Positions 43,382 to 55,471 of a stretch of DNA of 64,000 nucleotides are shown here, piece by piece. This DNA comes from Euclidia mi. Taxonomy: Eukaryota > Arthropoda > Insecta > Lepidoptera > Erebidae. A program made the translations under genes and the position numbers. Below the pieces are notes generated by a model. That model did no database searches. It saw only the letters and a program-made list of their open reading frames with translations, and was not told the DNA's origin. The stretch is taken from positions 12,884,519 to 12,948,518 of the forward strand of contig OX123193.2 of assembly GCA_944739405.2 (NCBI GenBank), read 5' to 3'. Within the stretch, counting starts at the first letter, position 1; each line of letters starts with the position of its first letter.

Positions 43382-43604
43382 GACATACATACATAGACTC
43401 ACGTTTGCCCGAAGGGGTAGGCAGAGGCATATTAAACGCCCACTTTTCGCCAGTGTTTTGATCCCACGTAATAGGTGGCGAGCCTATTGCCGCTTATCGG
43501 GATATATTGTTTGCCAGAGCCTCGTCCGTTGATCGGCAGGTGCACCACTCGCAGGTGAGGTTGGCTTGGGACCCTAAGTTCTTGGTGGGAACCCTATGCA
43601 CCCC
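43382..43604 (-). mobile_element. GTAT-tailed SINE
   Basis: The target duplication TAGTATATTTG is at 43371-43381 and 43605-43615. Copy 2 of the duplication lacks the insert near 57090. The body is the same family as 4607-4813, with a longer head (GGGTGCATAGGGTTCCC on the minus strand). Confidence 0.85.
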
Positions 43605-44124
43605 TAGTATATTTGTTGGTTTGGCAAACCGCTTAATTTTCGAGAATGGGTTGACTACTGAATTAATGACGCTTTCAAATTAGGCGCTTGGTGACAAAAT
43701 GTTGCCGCGGGACAATCGTTGCTTATGTCGTAGTTCACAAGCATTTTTATACAAAAGTACTTGACTCATAATCGCCGCATTGCATTTACACGATTGCTTA
43801 TTTACAATGAAAAATCATATCCGTCCGTGCGTCAAGCAAAAATTCAGCTGTTTCCGCGCAAAACCTGTCCGTTTGCATTCTAGCACCTACCATCGCAACA
43901 AACGACATTCAGTACCAAAACTAGTAAAAGTAATCATTGTGACAACATACAAAAGATTGACTTGATTAATCTAATAATATCTTAATAAAATTGTGTTAGC
44001 TTGTTGTACTAAAGTGCCAAAACTGTGGAGCGAGGATCTGTTCTAATATGTAACATAGAACATGAAATCACTCATTCATACTCCCAGAAGCGCATTAGTG
44101 CATACCACTACACAATATTTGCAT
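43605..44124 (+). repeat. duplication unit 2, copy 1, continued
   Basis: Matches 57100-57600. A short open stretch starting at 43807 corresponds to a 41-codon frame at 57281-57406. By eye the two differ by 5 amino-acid-changing and 3 silent substitutions, giving no sign of coding constraint. Confidence 0.8.
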
Positions 44125-44410
44125 CAACATCATCAGCCCTTTATACTTTCCCACTGCTGGGCACGGGCCTGTCGTCTTGGCCAAGTGCGGCTTGACAGAC
44201 TTCACATGTCTTTCGAGAACATTATGGAGATTTCTCAGACATGCAGGTTTACTCACGATGTTTTTCTTCACCGATTAGCAGCGATGATTAACACTTTAAT
44301 ACGCACTAAACTCCGAAAAGTCATTGGTGCGTGCCGTGGATTCGAATCCGAGATCCTCTGCGTAGCAGACTGTCGGTCTCTTCACTCAGCTATCGCTGCT
44401 CAAATTCAGT
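44125..44410 (+). mobile_element. SINE (CCCACTGCTGGGCACGGGCC family)
   Basis: Begins near CATCATCAGCCC, contains CTTTCCCACTGCTGGGCAC, a GATGTTTTTCTTCACC block and GGATTCGAATCC, a B-box-like sequence. It is shared at its start with copy 2 (57605-57634), where it is cut by the inverted repeat at 57637. Confidence 0.7.
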
Positions 44411-44449
44411 AGAACAAAATTTGTGGAGAAAGATAAATACCGCTTATTT

Positions 44450-44710
44450 TGTCTATGATTAATATAATATCTTCTTTGGGTTACGCGAATGTTACACATT
44501 GACATTAAACTACAGTTTACGGATTTTATCGCGTTATATTGATTTCACTTAGTTATTATTACATTTAAACCAAGTGGTCTAGAAACTACATTTGTTTATT
44601 TATTACTAGCCGACTTTTTGAATTCTCTACAGGATTCATGATCACGGCAGACTCCCATAAAATCTGTAAACTGTATCTAGTTTAATTCAATATTATTAAT
44701 ATATTACCTC
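44450..44710 (+). mobile_element. decayed PLE terminal-repeat fragment
   Basis: Matches 61040-61230: GGGTTACGCGAATGTTACAC, AAACTACAGTTTACGGATTT, TACTAGCCGACTTTTTGAAT and ATTCATGATCACGGCAG. The hammerhead-like core is mutated here (TTTTTG for TTTCG, TGATCAC for TGTTCAC). Confidence 0.75.
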
Positions 44711-45284
44711 TTTAATACAATTTACCATCATTTCACTATAAAAAAATATAAATAAGTATTTCTTATTAAGAGTGTTCTTAAAAATAAATTAAGAACTATA
44801 AAATCATTTTAACATCGTTCAGAAAATACTCATAAACGATAAACTTCCAGCTGCATTGTCCTCATTTATTTAAAGTTTTGCGAGCGCTGTCGTCCGTACT
44901 TTATACTTTATTGCGATACAATAATAGAACGAGACCTTTTGTGCTAACTATTTGCTTGATGTTTTTGCTTCTTTGCTTAGTTGCAATCTCAATTAAGCAA
45001 CTCTTACGAACTGGTAAAACAACAAACTGAGAGGATCCTTTTAGATCCGTCTCGCTGCCACGTGCTGAGGTGCCGCCATTGTAAAATGCAATCTTGTTAT
45101 AACCACAAAGTTTTCTTAGATAAACACTGAACGACATTTCTGTCTACTCTTTTCACTATAAACTCTAAACATTTTGCTTTCTTCTTTTCTTGGCAGCTCT
45201 CTAAGTAAAATTGAGCGCAATTATCGAATTGCACTTTATTTGTATTTATTTATCTTAGTTTGTAAAAGTAAATCTGAATAAAAT
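44711..45284. other. unassigned AT-rich stretch
   Basis: No recognisable coding or mobile-element motif. A 78-codon open stretch at 44901-45137 (minus) has no recognised domain. Confidence 0.4.
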
Positions 45285-45720
45285 GTATGATGTAAAGATA
45301 TACTATATCAAAAGTATTTATACTCAGCCATGTCGTACAACGCTTTTACAAAGTATCAATGAAATTCAAAAGCACGTCCGTAACGTTAGACAAATGAAAC
45401 GCCCATATATTACTCGACAGCCACCTGTGCTACGCACAATACCAGAGTTTACCGCACCAACTGTGAAAAATTGACCATAAACGTTGGTTGATGGGCTCGC
45501 GTTATGAATGGACGAGGGCGATGACTGCTGACACGTCATGCTTTTGTATTCATTCATTGTAATTCTGATTTATTACCAGGCTCAATGGTGTAACAGTAGT
45601 CGGCAACATTATTATTGTTTAATACGTGAAACATACGTAGCTACGTTTTAAGCTAAAGATGTACTACGCTCGTAGCACAGCTACGCGGAGATTGGATTAA
45701 ACAAACTGAGGATAAATCTG
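45285..45720 (+). repeat. duplication unit 2, copy 1, right block
   Basis: Matches 58690-59120 through CAGCCATGTCGTACAACGC, AACGCCCATATATTAC and GCTACGCGGAGATTGGATTA. An open stretch (45283-45474) is frameshifted in copy 2, so it is not a constrained gene. Confidence 0.85.
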
Positions 45721-45722
45721 TG

Positions 45723-45758
45723 GGTCTAGTGAAAAAGGGTACCCTTTTTCACTAGACC
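45723..45758. repeat. perfect 36-bp palindrome with no loop
   Basis: GGTCTAGTGAAAAAGGGT is followed immediately by its exact complement, centred on GGTACC. It starts just where copy 2 diverges from copy 1. Confidence 0.95.
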
Positions 45759-45895
45759 AATTTTGGCGAAAATGAATTAAATTTACCAAATTGTTCACAA
45801 AAAAATTATCTACAAGTTGGTGTAAACAGATTTAAGATGTTTTTATTAATATAAAGAAGTTTTCTTGTGAAAAGGGGTATAACTTATACAAAATA

Positions 45896-47080
45896 ATAAA
45901 CCCGTCAAGTGTGAGTCGGACTCGCGCACCGGGGGTTCCGTACAAACCTGTAGGTATATATAATTATTTTAAAAAAATCAGGAAGTAACTATAAATTTAA
46001 GGTGTTCCATTTTTCTATGTGCTATAAAACGTTCCTTTATGCCAAATTTCAAGATTTTAGATCGACTGGATGTACCCTTTAGTTTTGACTTGAGCATTTT
46101 ATATGAATTTCAATTTTATACCTTACGCGTTCATGAGGAAAGGATTAGTTACATTTAAAATTATTAAAAATATTTTAATTATATTATGTAATTAAAAAAA
46201 ATCCGGTTTTCGCAACTGTGCTATAAAACGATGCTTCGTGCCAAATTTCATGATTCTTATTTCACGGGAAGTACCCTGTAGGTTTTGATTCCCTTGCGAG
46301 TACTTGCGAGTTTAAAAATATGCTTAAATTGTTATTTCTGTTGATTATTTCGAAGGTAGTAGAGCCTTGCTGATTTCAGCATGAATAGGCCGGCTCAACC
46401 GGGGAAGTACTACCCTCTCACAGAAAATCTACCTAAAGTGACAGTACTTAAACTGTTGCGTTTCGTTTGGTGAGTGAAAGTGCCGAAGGCCTTATCCCCT
46501 ATTCCTTCTCCCTCATCCCACTCCTCATCCTATCCCTTATCCTATCCCCAAGAGGCGGCAACGCACTTGTGACTCCTGTGGTGTTGCTTGTATCCATGGG
46601 CGGCGGTAATTGCTTACCATCAGGCGATCCGTCTGCTCGTTTGCCGCCTATTACTAAAAAAAAAAAATGCGTTGACATAGAAGTTTGATTTTTTTATAGC
46701 TTACTGGTGTTATAGACTTGAGTATTTGATATGAATTTCAATTTAATAACTCTACGCGTTCATCAGGAAAGAGGTACTAACTTTAAAATTTAAAATAATG
46801 GTTTTATTAAATGCTGTAACTAAAAATTTTCATTTTTGGAAATAATTCCTATATCTGTGTTACAAGAAGTTGCCTCGTACCAAATTTTAAGATTCTTAGT
46901 TCACGGAAAGTACCCTGTAGGTTTTGATTCCCTTGTAAGTTTCGAAAATTTGCTGCATAAACAGCTGCATCTTTTGATTGCGTTGGCTTAGAAGTTTGAT
47001 TTCGTTACAGCTGAAAGATATTATAGATTTGAGTATTTGATATGAATTTAAATTTAATACCTTTTAAATTTAATAAAGTT
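45896..47080 (+). mobile_element. long dispersed repeat (TCAAGTGTGAGTCGGACTCG family)
   Basis: Starts GTCAAGTGTGAGTCGGACTC, GCGCACCGGGGGTTCCGTAC, and continues with repeated blocks around GTGCTATAAAACG, CCAAATTTCAAGATT and GTACCCTGTAGGTTTTGATT. The same element runs in the opposite direction at 59188-60080. A SINE (46350-46668) is inserted in it. Non-coding; class not determined. Confidence 0.7.
46350..46668 (+). mobile_element. SINE (GTAGAGCCTTGCTGATTTCAG family)
   Basis: Second copy of the element at 8049-8350, with the same start, the CAACGCACTTGTGACTCCTG block, GGTAATTGCTTACCATCAGG and an A tail. The open stretch inside it is not a gene. Confidence 0.85.
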
Positions 47081-47384
47081 GAATCAATTTACTTATTCTT
47101 TAAAAGTTGACGCCCGCGCTAGGGTCATTCCAGTTAGAGCCATCACTATCTTGTATGTTTAAACTTAAACCTATACTCTAACCACCATTATTTCAATATC
47201 ACAAAATTATTTTATCAACAACAAGAAGATGTTCGCAACTGTGTCCGAACCTGCTTTTTTAATTTAACCTTTTCTGCCCGATGACATGGGTATTTCGGGA
47301 AATCCCTTCTTAGTGAACCCATACGCTCCCTCTTACGTCCAGTAGTTTTAGCTGTACGTTGTCTATCAGTCCATCAAATTTTAG

Positions 47385-47770
47385 AGGCAGTGATAGCCTA
47401 GTGGAGATACCAACGGACTGCCATGCAAAGGGTATCGGATTCGGATCCACGGCGCGCACCACTGACTTTTCGAAGTTATTAAATTGGTAATTATCGCTTG
47501 CCTCGTGCCTCTGAGAGTACGTTAAAACCGTCGGTCCTGGCTGTCATGAAATTTTTTGACAGTCAACACGGAGAGTCAGTACCCTCATATAAACTGATTC
47601 TGGTCTAAACCATGGAATATCGCTATACCTTTGGGTTGCGGATGTCAAATGGCAGTCTTTCTGTGGAAAAGCTGATATTCTGGAGTTATCAGTTAGACTA
47701 GTAAGTGAACCCCGGGCTCCTAGACATGTAAGTCTTGGATGACGGATGGACGATGATGTTGTCGGTCAAT
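47385..47770 (+). mobile_element. tRNA-derived SINE
   Basis: The head has GCAGTGATAGCCTAGTGG (A-box-like) and ATCGGATTCGGATCCACGG (B-box-like) about 40 bases apart, then a tRNA-unrelated body with TGCCTCGTGCCTCTGAGAG and ACCGTCGGTCCTGGCTGTC. It ends near GATGACGGATGGACGATGATG. Not a functional tRNA. Confidence 0.7.
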
Positions 47771-47899
47771 CAATCAGTAACGGAAACCAACAATATGCCG
47801 AAGCGTTGAGTAGTAGTAAAGTTATTTGTGCAATATAAAGAACTAATACAATTTTAATCCTGAATTTATTTAATATGTTAGGAATTATTCAAAGGTTTT

Positions 47900-49720
47900 C
47901 AAGAGGACATGTGCTTTAGCCAAATCTTTAAATTGAAGTAATCAAATCAAAGAATCCAAGAACAAAATTAAAACTACTTGGAACATTATTAACGATGAGA
48001 CTGGTCGAGCTAAATTGGTAGATAACAATTATGAATTAAAATTTAATGGTGAATTTCATTACTAGGAAAACTGATGTTGCTCAGACATTTAACAATTTCT
48101 TCATAAACATACCAGTGAACACAACCAGTTGTCTAGATTCACGTCCAAGTAAAGCAGAAATGTTGGTTAGGGGCAATGTGAATGAGTCTGATGTGCTTTT
48201 TAATTTTAAATATATTGACATACTCTGACGCTCAACAACAAAAAATCTGTTGACTTATGGGGCATTTCTGTTAAACTTGTTCAACACATTATTTCTAGCT
48301 TAGCTCCATATTTAGCTGCAATATTCAACAGATGCGTAGATACAGGGGTATTTCCTGATCTAATGAAACACAGTAAAGTGATACCATTATTCAAAAAGGG
48401 ATTCAAGAGCGACCCTAGTAATTTCGACCAATTTCTATCCTGCCTGCTATTAGTAAAATATTTGAAAAGATTATTTTGCATCAATTAGAGAGCCACTTTC
48501 ACATAAATAATTTTTTTCATAGTGAACAGTATGGCTTTACTAAAGGTCGCTCCACCGTTGATGCCGGTGTAACTTTGTTAAAGCATATTTTTAGTGCTTG
48601 GGAAAACTCGAAGGATGCCATTGGTGTTTTTTGTGACCTATCAAAGGCCTTTGACTGTGTGGAACATAATACGCTTTTACTTAAATTGAAACTTTATGGT
48701 ATTAGAGATACCGCACTCAATCTTGTTCCCAGCTACCTTAGTGATAGAATTCAGTATGTAGATGTTAATGGGAGTAGGTCTCTAGGTTTACCAGTAGGAA
48801 TGGGCGTTCCACAGGGCTCTATTCTCGGTCCATTTTTTTTTTAATTTATATTAATGATTTGCCGTTCTTTGTTCAACATTTATATGATATTGTTTTGTTT
48901 AATTTTTAAAGTTGATCGCAATGCATGTAACTTTGATAGCATCAAAAACACTCTTGCACAAGTATTAGATTGGTTTTCGACAAATAATTTGGTACTCAAC
49001 TCTAGCAAAACCAAATGTGTGAAATTCTCTTTACCTAACGTCAAAAGTGTTCCTACTAATATAATTTTAAATAAGGAAACAATTTAACTAGTCGAATCAA
49101 CTGTATTCTTAGGTCTAACTTTAGATTGTAAGCATCAGTGGGGCGGCCAAATATTCTGTCTCGCAGTCAAACTTAGTTCTGCAGCGTTTGCAGTTAGAAA
49201 AGTTAGGGAATTCATGGATATAGATAATGCTAGACTAGTTTACTTTAGTTATTTTCACATCGTTATGTCTTACGGTATTATGTTATGGGGTACGGCTGCT
49301 GATATACAGCTACTTTTGTCATTCAAAAGAGGGCCATACGTGCAATTTATAAGTTAGTTGCTAGAGATTCTTTACGTGATAAATTTAAGGAAGTAAATAT
49401 ATTGACAATTGCATCGCAATATATATATATATATTTATGCTAACTTAATGTACATTAAGAAAAATTGAACACAAGGAATGAGCATAAACTAGTGGGAACT
49501 AACTACCGTTTACATAAAGTTCATAACTCATTTGCGGGGATTGGTATACGATTTTTCAACAAATTGCCCCTTGAAATAATGAATTTACCCATGCACAAAT
49601 ACAAACGGACAATTAGAAACTTTCTTTTACAGAGGGCTTACTACACTATTAAATAATTTTTAAATGATAAGACACCATGGGGATAGGTTTAGGCTTGTTT
49701 AACTCACGATTATTTTCTTT
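47900..49720 (+). mobile_element. decayed jockey/CR1-like LINE fragment
   Basis: Linker text KIKTTWNIINDETGRAK begins near 47965. RT motifs follow at 48476-48844: EQYGFTKGRSTVDAGVTLL, CDLSKAFDCVEHNTLLLK and MGVPQGSILGP. The YADD region is lost near 48880. WFSTNNLVLNSSKTKCVKF follows at 48970-49035 and the tail NEHKLVGTNYRLHKVHNS at 49474-49530, with the stop near 49654. Several frame changes; 5'-truncated. Confidence 0.8.
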
Positions 49721-51399
49721 TCTGGCCATTTAATATAATTGTTAAATAAATTTGTTAAATTCTCGTTTTGATAAGGGACATGTTAAGTGGAGGTGCCTCA
49801 TGAACACATGATTTTGCAGGATTTGGATATTTTATGATTTGTTGAATGTAGTTTAACATTATTTATCCCTGATCATATCATTGTTCACTTGTGACCTTCA
49901 CAAAATTCTTTAACCTATTGGTTGCTGATACATCTACAACATGTAACATATTAAACGCACTTCCTGAAAGTAGTTTGTTCAGAATCGGCTACTGAATCCA
50001 TTTCTGTCATTTTTAATATTGATTTTTTTTGTTCTAAAATAATAAAAATAACGTAAATTATAGTCACTCATTTGTTTGAAAAGTTGAAATATACGAAAAT
50101 AAACCTTAAGTCAAAGCAGAATACCTTCTTTTACAATGCATTTGTTTAATGGTTCCACGTTGAGTCACACGAACGCACACATTAATACAACACAATAGCG
50201 GCAAAAGACAATAACAAACAATTTACCACCAAAATATCTATCATCTATCTTTCGCTTACGTAATAAACAACAGGCAAGAGCGAGACGTAATGCGTCACCC
50301 ACGCTGGCCAATGACAAGCGCTGGCGATGCGCTTAGACAAGTCATGACATGTATCTAGTATCTAGTCATCCATCGGGAATCTGTCAGCGAAAGTTGCGAA
50401 AAAGTATTTTAAAATGTTCACTTGTTTCTTGTTTATTTACAAAATGTGTAATTATCAACATGACGACGCTGATATGGAACGTTCTGCATCATCTTGATGT
50501 TAACTTGTCGCCCCCGGACTTTTTCACTGTGGAGAAAATATTAAATCACTAGTTTATTGTGAGGAGACAACAAGTGCCGCGGAGTTAATTAATATATTAG
50601 CTGCTTTTGAAACAGTGAAAAGATGTGATGTGTGAGGAAACAGTGAAGTGTTAAGTGGACTAAAAGAATGTGATTTTATCCTGTAAGTTATTTGATTATT
50701 CTATTAATGTAACTATTATCTAATTCACAACTTTGAACACGCCGTTCTTGCTTTTTTCTCTCATTGATATTCTTTTACTTTATGTATCAATAATGCTAAC
50801 TAAGTATGATTAAGTTAAGATAGTCACAATAATCATTTACGATTTTATGAAACAATAGATCGTGCATGTTATTAGCATACAATAAATAATTTTATACAAA
50901 GTCGATTGTCCACTCCAAAGCCTAAAAGTGTGATGATGGAAAGAAACAGTCATTCATATCTTTGGAAATATCAACAGTAGCTGACAAATTATTCAAACAT
51001 CATTTTTGTAAGCCCCACTCTATCAGAGAGTGGTATGAAGACTAAATTTGAAACATTTTGTTTATATCGTATCGTATTTCGTTCCTATCATATCGCTGGC
51101 GTTTCTTTACAATAGCAACCGTTTCGTGTATTTGTGTGCGTGCGCAGATTTACAGTGACCACTTTTAATCGAGTGTATACTTTCTTCAAAAAACAATATT
51201 TACGCAAATAAAAAAATATTTCAATGCATGCATTATGATTGTAACAAGGTATTCTAATTGGGGTGTCTGAGGATGTGCGTTATGCAGTTTTTTTTTTCTT
51301 TGATATTAATTCAAGTTACACTTTAAGCGTGGTGACCGATAAGAAATCATTTTTTTTTCTTTTATTAAATAAATGAGAAGTTAATATTGTTCAAAATAT
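49721..51399. other. largely unassigned interval; possible host 5' exon near 50349-50691
   Basis: The longest stretch of the window without a recognised repeat. Within it, 50180-50345 is less AT-rich and has GAGACGTAATGCGTCACC and GGCCAATGACA (CCAAT-like). A transcribed-looking region then ends at ATCCTGTAAGTTAT, a good splice-donor match near 50681. A 67-codon open stretch (50349-50552) has no recognised domain. A host promoter and first exon here is only a weak possibility. Confidence 0.25.
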
Positions 51400-51476
51400 T
51401 TTTATTATCTTTCAATACATGTCGGTTCTTTTGTAACCTATATGAATAAATGATTTTGAATTTGAATTTGAATAAT
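51400..51476 (+). mobile_element. 3' tail of a LINE (TTGAATTTGAATTTGA repeat)
   Basis: Ends TATATGAATAAATGATTTTG followed by ATTTGA repeats, a common 3' end in lepidopteran genomes. Only the tail is present. Confidence 0.5.
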
Positions 51477-51798
51477 ATCAAATCACTGTCGTATTACTAT
51501 GAGTAAAGAAGAGAAAACGCAACATCTCGAGTTGTTATATAACGCAAAGAAACTGTCTTACTATTCCATATCATGTCCCTTATTATAAATTAAGACAAAT
51601 AAGCGCTGTTTTTTGTTATTTTTGTAATTACTTCAAAAGCCATCGCACTGCGTCGCGTTGTCGCTTTGTCTCATTTATCACACACTCACTCATACTTGCG
51701 TACAACAATGGATAAGTAAAATAAATTATTTCTACATTACACAATACAATTCTTTGTACATTATAAATGTCTGCATGATATATTTATTACCTCATAGA

Positions 51799-52492
51799 TA
51801 TCCCTACTAATATTATAAATTCGAAAGTGTGTATGTATGTATGTATGTATGTTCTGTTTTCACGCTTAAACGGCTGAGCCGATTTTGTTCAAATTTAATA
51901 CAGAGATATATTGGACCATGGAGACGGACATAGGCTACCATAAGTTGCAAAAATTAAACTGAGAGGGATTGTAGGGAAGGTAGAAGTTTGTACGGCACAA
52001 ATTTACCTCTTGGAAGCAAGAACGCATGCGCTAATAATTGAGTGCTGCGCATGTGCTAACAGCCTAACACATATCTGTCAGTACTGTCACGTCATACATA
52101 ATGTCATATTGTGCACGTTGATTAAATTGTTCGCATAATATGTAAACTAATAATTTTATTATACAATAAGCTTAAACGGCTGAAACGATTTTCCCTACTA
52201 ATATTAAAAATGCGAAAATGTCTATAGAGATATATTGAACATGTATTACAACATGGCTTTGACATTTGACTGTACGCAAGGTGATGTTATTCCTCCTATA
52301 TTACCTTTCGAGTGCTTTCGGTAGATAACGCTAGATAATGACATGGATACTGACCGAGCTACTTTGTACCCTACCCTATAGAGTTTTTGAAGTCTTTAAA
52401 ATAATCAGGAGTGTCTTCACACAACTAGAGACTGAAAATAGATTTCTGTTACCCCGAATTTAACGCGCGCGAAGCGGCGGGCAAAAGCTAGT
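51799..52492 (+). mobile_element. non-autonomous Helitron (Lep1-like)
   Basis: Begins TCCCTACTAATATTATAAAT, has GTATGTATGTATGTATG and CACGCTTAAACGGCTGAGCC near the 5' end, and finishes GCGAAGCGGCGGGCAAAAGC then TAGT with a GC-rich hairpin before it. A second, truncated 5' end (CCCTACTAATATTAAAAATG) starts near 52191, so the element is a composite of two 5' ends and one 3' end. No coding capacity. Confidence 0.85.
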
Positions 52493-52606
52493 GAGGTAAT
52501 AAATATATTTTACAAGGCAACCCTACTCGAGGCGTTGCCGCACCATTTGCGGAGCAATCGTCAATTATACGTATACCATGTGTCAGCACTACGTTAAAAT
52601 ATATTT

Positions 52607-52825
52607 ATACTAGATGAGCCCGCGGTTACACCCGCGTTATTTAAGGTTACTGGTCCGCTCCCGTGGCTTATAGCGTGATGTTATGTTATATAACCTATAG
52701 TCTTCCTCGAAAAATGGGCTATCGAACACTGAAAGAATTTTTGAAATCGGTCCAGTAGTTCCTGAGATTAGCGCGTTCAACCAAACAAACAAACAAACTC
52801 TTCAGCTTAATATATTAGTAAAAGA
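52607..52825 (-). mobile_element. non-autonomous Helitron, opposite strand
   Basis: On the plus strand it reads ACTAGATGAGCCCGCGGTTA then CACCCGCG, the reverse of a Helitron 3' hairpin and CTAGT end, and finishes ATATTAGTAAAAG. The inner AATCGGTCCAGTAGTTCCTG is typical of this group. Confidence 0.75.
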
Positions 52826-53611
52826 TTAACACTTAACAAGAATATCGTGAATGTAAAAGAATATTTTTTCTGACTACTTATCAAAAACAACGCCAAATTA
52901 GAAAAGTGTCAGCACATTGTACCGATGAATTAATATCCTTTTTGAATGTGAAAGGAACTTAAAGTGACAATGTAAGTAACAATGTAAGATAAAACATTAG
53001 TGTTTGTGGCTGCTGGCTAATAGCATATTAGCTGAACGCAAGCTTCTCAGAACCTCAGTGATGTAGTTTTTTACATGACACTTGATGTGTTACCAGAAAT
53101 TAAACAGATAAGCTTAAGTGCATACCGCATTTGCTTACCGCTGTATGCTTGCTTGACTCTGTTTAGTGAGTGTTAGCTTGGATTTTTTTGATAAGGTAAA
53201 TACAAGTATGGTATAAGGTGCTGGTAAAAAGTTTAGACTGACCTTTATACTTTAAAATGTCAGTTATAGTAGTTATTGCGTGAAAGAGTAACAATCCATC
53301 CTTACTAACAGAATTTTGCATTTTAATAGTAGAAAGATAGTAATATGACGCCAAAATAATAGTAGAAAAGTAAAGAAAAAGGTTGCGATGCCATAATTGG
53401 TGCAGAATCATCACTTATAAATCTTTTCCACATACCTACTGACCACCGCAACCCAAAGGAATAGAAATATTACATAGCTGTACTTGTATCAATATATTCA
53501 AGGGTGGTTATTCCCCGTAATTAATGTAAATGATCTTCGTGACAGCTGGGACTGACAGCTGAACGTGCTATCTGAGGCACGGGGTAAACGATTACTAACA
53601 GCTACAGGATG

Positions 53612-53815
53612 TCAGCAGCTTTGCCCACACTATTTTTTCATGTAACATTTACTTTCCGATCCTGTGGTAATTATGTAAAATACTTCCTTAATGCACCTTT
53701 ACGTACCTGTTCCTTCGGGACCCCCAAGGAACATACATGGCAAATTTCAGCTTCCTGCGCCCAATAGTTTTGGCTGTGCTTTGCCTGTCAGTCAGTCAGT
53801 AATGCAAGAGCTGTA
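53612..53815 (-). mobile_element. short Helitron-like dispersed repeat
   Basis: Same family as 63104-63313, in duplication copy 2. Its inner part and the following DNA (53702-53961) recur inverted at 57637-57890. Confidence 0.65.
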
Positions 53816-53961
53816 CATACAGATACAGATTTAATTCGCACGTAATTTTGAAACGTAGTGCGCGCCACGAGTTTGAGGAACCTGGCACCGTCCGCGTTTG
53901 TTAGTTTTTACTTCAAATAAATACAATGTGTAACCTTTTCACCTTTTTCCAAATGAAAAAC
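53702..53961 (+). repeat. left arm of a 3.7-kb-spaced inverted duplication
   Basis: From CGTACCTGTTCCTTCGGGAC to CCAAATGAAAAAC, nearly identical to the complement of 57637-57890; a handful of substitutions and one 6-bp difference are seen by eye. The corresponding part of copy 1 (32030-32480) is much more diverged. Confidence 0.85.
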
Positions 53962-55471
53962 AAAACTAGCTCATTACGCCTGCTTGTACACTAGTAACCT
54001 TAATGCCATTGTACATAATCGAGTGGGGCAGGCAAATCTCGTGTCCGTTCGTTTTCTCCTCTCACTTAAGTAGGTAATTAACTAGAAACGGTGTTGGTTC
54101 GGAATAATCAACCCCACTGAATGTTGTATGTGCTGGCATGCTAGCAAATATACTCTTTAATTATGTACTACGGGTACAGACGAATATGTTAGAAGGAAGA
54201 AAACTATTGGACGTAAGAAATACAATATACGTAATTAACTAATTAATACATACCTAACTAGGTATGTATTGTTTTTCCAATACACAGTATGATATCTAAC
54301 CGTGGGCAAAAAATTGTGCTACTGACTTCAAGGTGCATCTGACATGATATTTCTGGCGCATTTTCAATTTTAGGTAAACAATGTACTACGAATCCCTTTA
54401 CTCCCACATCACGTAACTTTAAGCTTCAATGGGTAGTTTTACCTGTATATAAGTGCTTTAACTTAAACAGTATCGGCTTATCGCTCTTCTGCCAGAGAAA
54501 ACAGAACACACAAGCTGGCGTATAGATGTATACTTGTTACGATGCCTTGGGGAAATTTTGTGTTGACATTTCAGAACCTCCCAAATAATTTACGTTCTGT
54601 GATGTATTAAGTATAAATTATACACATTATAAACAGGATGTCCTATAAATGAACTCTAGAAATTGTGTAGAGAGGCTCGTGAGTAATTAATATCTGTTAT
54701 CATTAACCCCTATCCTGCGCAAGGCCCGCTTTGCCCAACGCACTAAATGCAACGTCATTTCAAATACTTTTTAATTTTTACGTAGACTTGTAGAAAAACG
54801 AAAAATTCGTCTACAAAAATATAATAATATGGCATGAATTATACCTTCCTTGCTTTGTTACGAGTTTATCTAACTAGTTATATCTTTCAATATGTAAATA
54901 AAACTGACCTGTTCTCGCATATTATGATTTTGAGAAATTTAATTGGTATAACTTGTAAACTTTATCACAATTTATCGAATATCCACACATAACCACCAAA
55001 CGAACACTTTATTACGTTAAAACAATATTCAATGTGCAAAGATAACTCAACTCATTTTACTTTAGAATCATAATTTCACCATAAAACGTTTTTGTTTACG
55101 CGACGAAAAATAACAGCCGCCATGCTTTGGGAACGTAATAAGTGCATTACAAAAGTTTCGTTACTTTTTCACTGCAATATTTTTCACTTTTCGATAAACT
55201 ATAACTCAATATGAAATCTACACTTATTTTCCAGTAGACATTATATAATACTTATAAGATTACTCAATGTTTTCTCATTACAATCATTTTTTCTTTTCTC
55301 GTGCACACTCATTTCAACATCAAAATGGCCAATATGGCGTCGTCGCAAAGTTCAATGGCATACGTATTTCGTTTAATTAATTTTCGTTCATTCTTGCTCG
55401 GTTCCAGTTTTTAAAACTATTAAAATTGGTCAAGCGGAAATCAATAAATCGAATGATTTATTGATCACAAT

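Larger units (their letters stand above)
21836..45890 (+). repeat. second duplication unit, copy 1 (heavily interrupted)
   Basis: Homologous blocks appear in the same order as in copy 2: 21836-22080 with 52984-53215; 31571-32588 with 53216-54075; 42590-43381 and 43605-44150 with 54077-54706 and 56911-57632; about 45285-45720 with 58690-59120. Landmarks include GTTTGTGGCTGCTGGCTAAT, GGTGCTGGTAAAAAGTTTAG, CAACCCCACTGAATGTTGTA and ACGCGGAGATTGGATTAA. No gene is recognised. The short open stretches shared by both copies accumulate amino-acid changes freely. Confidence 0.85.

Noticed and set aside
43807..43965. Small conserved protein shared with 57281-57406
   Set aside because: Differences between copies are mostly amino-acid changing (5 against 3 silent), giving no sign of selection.
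46467..46688. 73-codon plus-strand ORF
   Set aside because: Falls within a dispersed SINE also found at 8049-8350.
47385..47470. tRNA gene
   Set aside because: The spacing and body identify a tRNA-derived SINE; the acceptor stem does not close.
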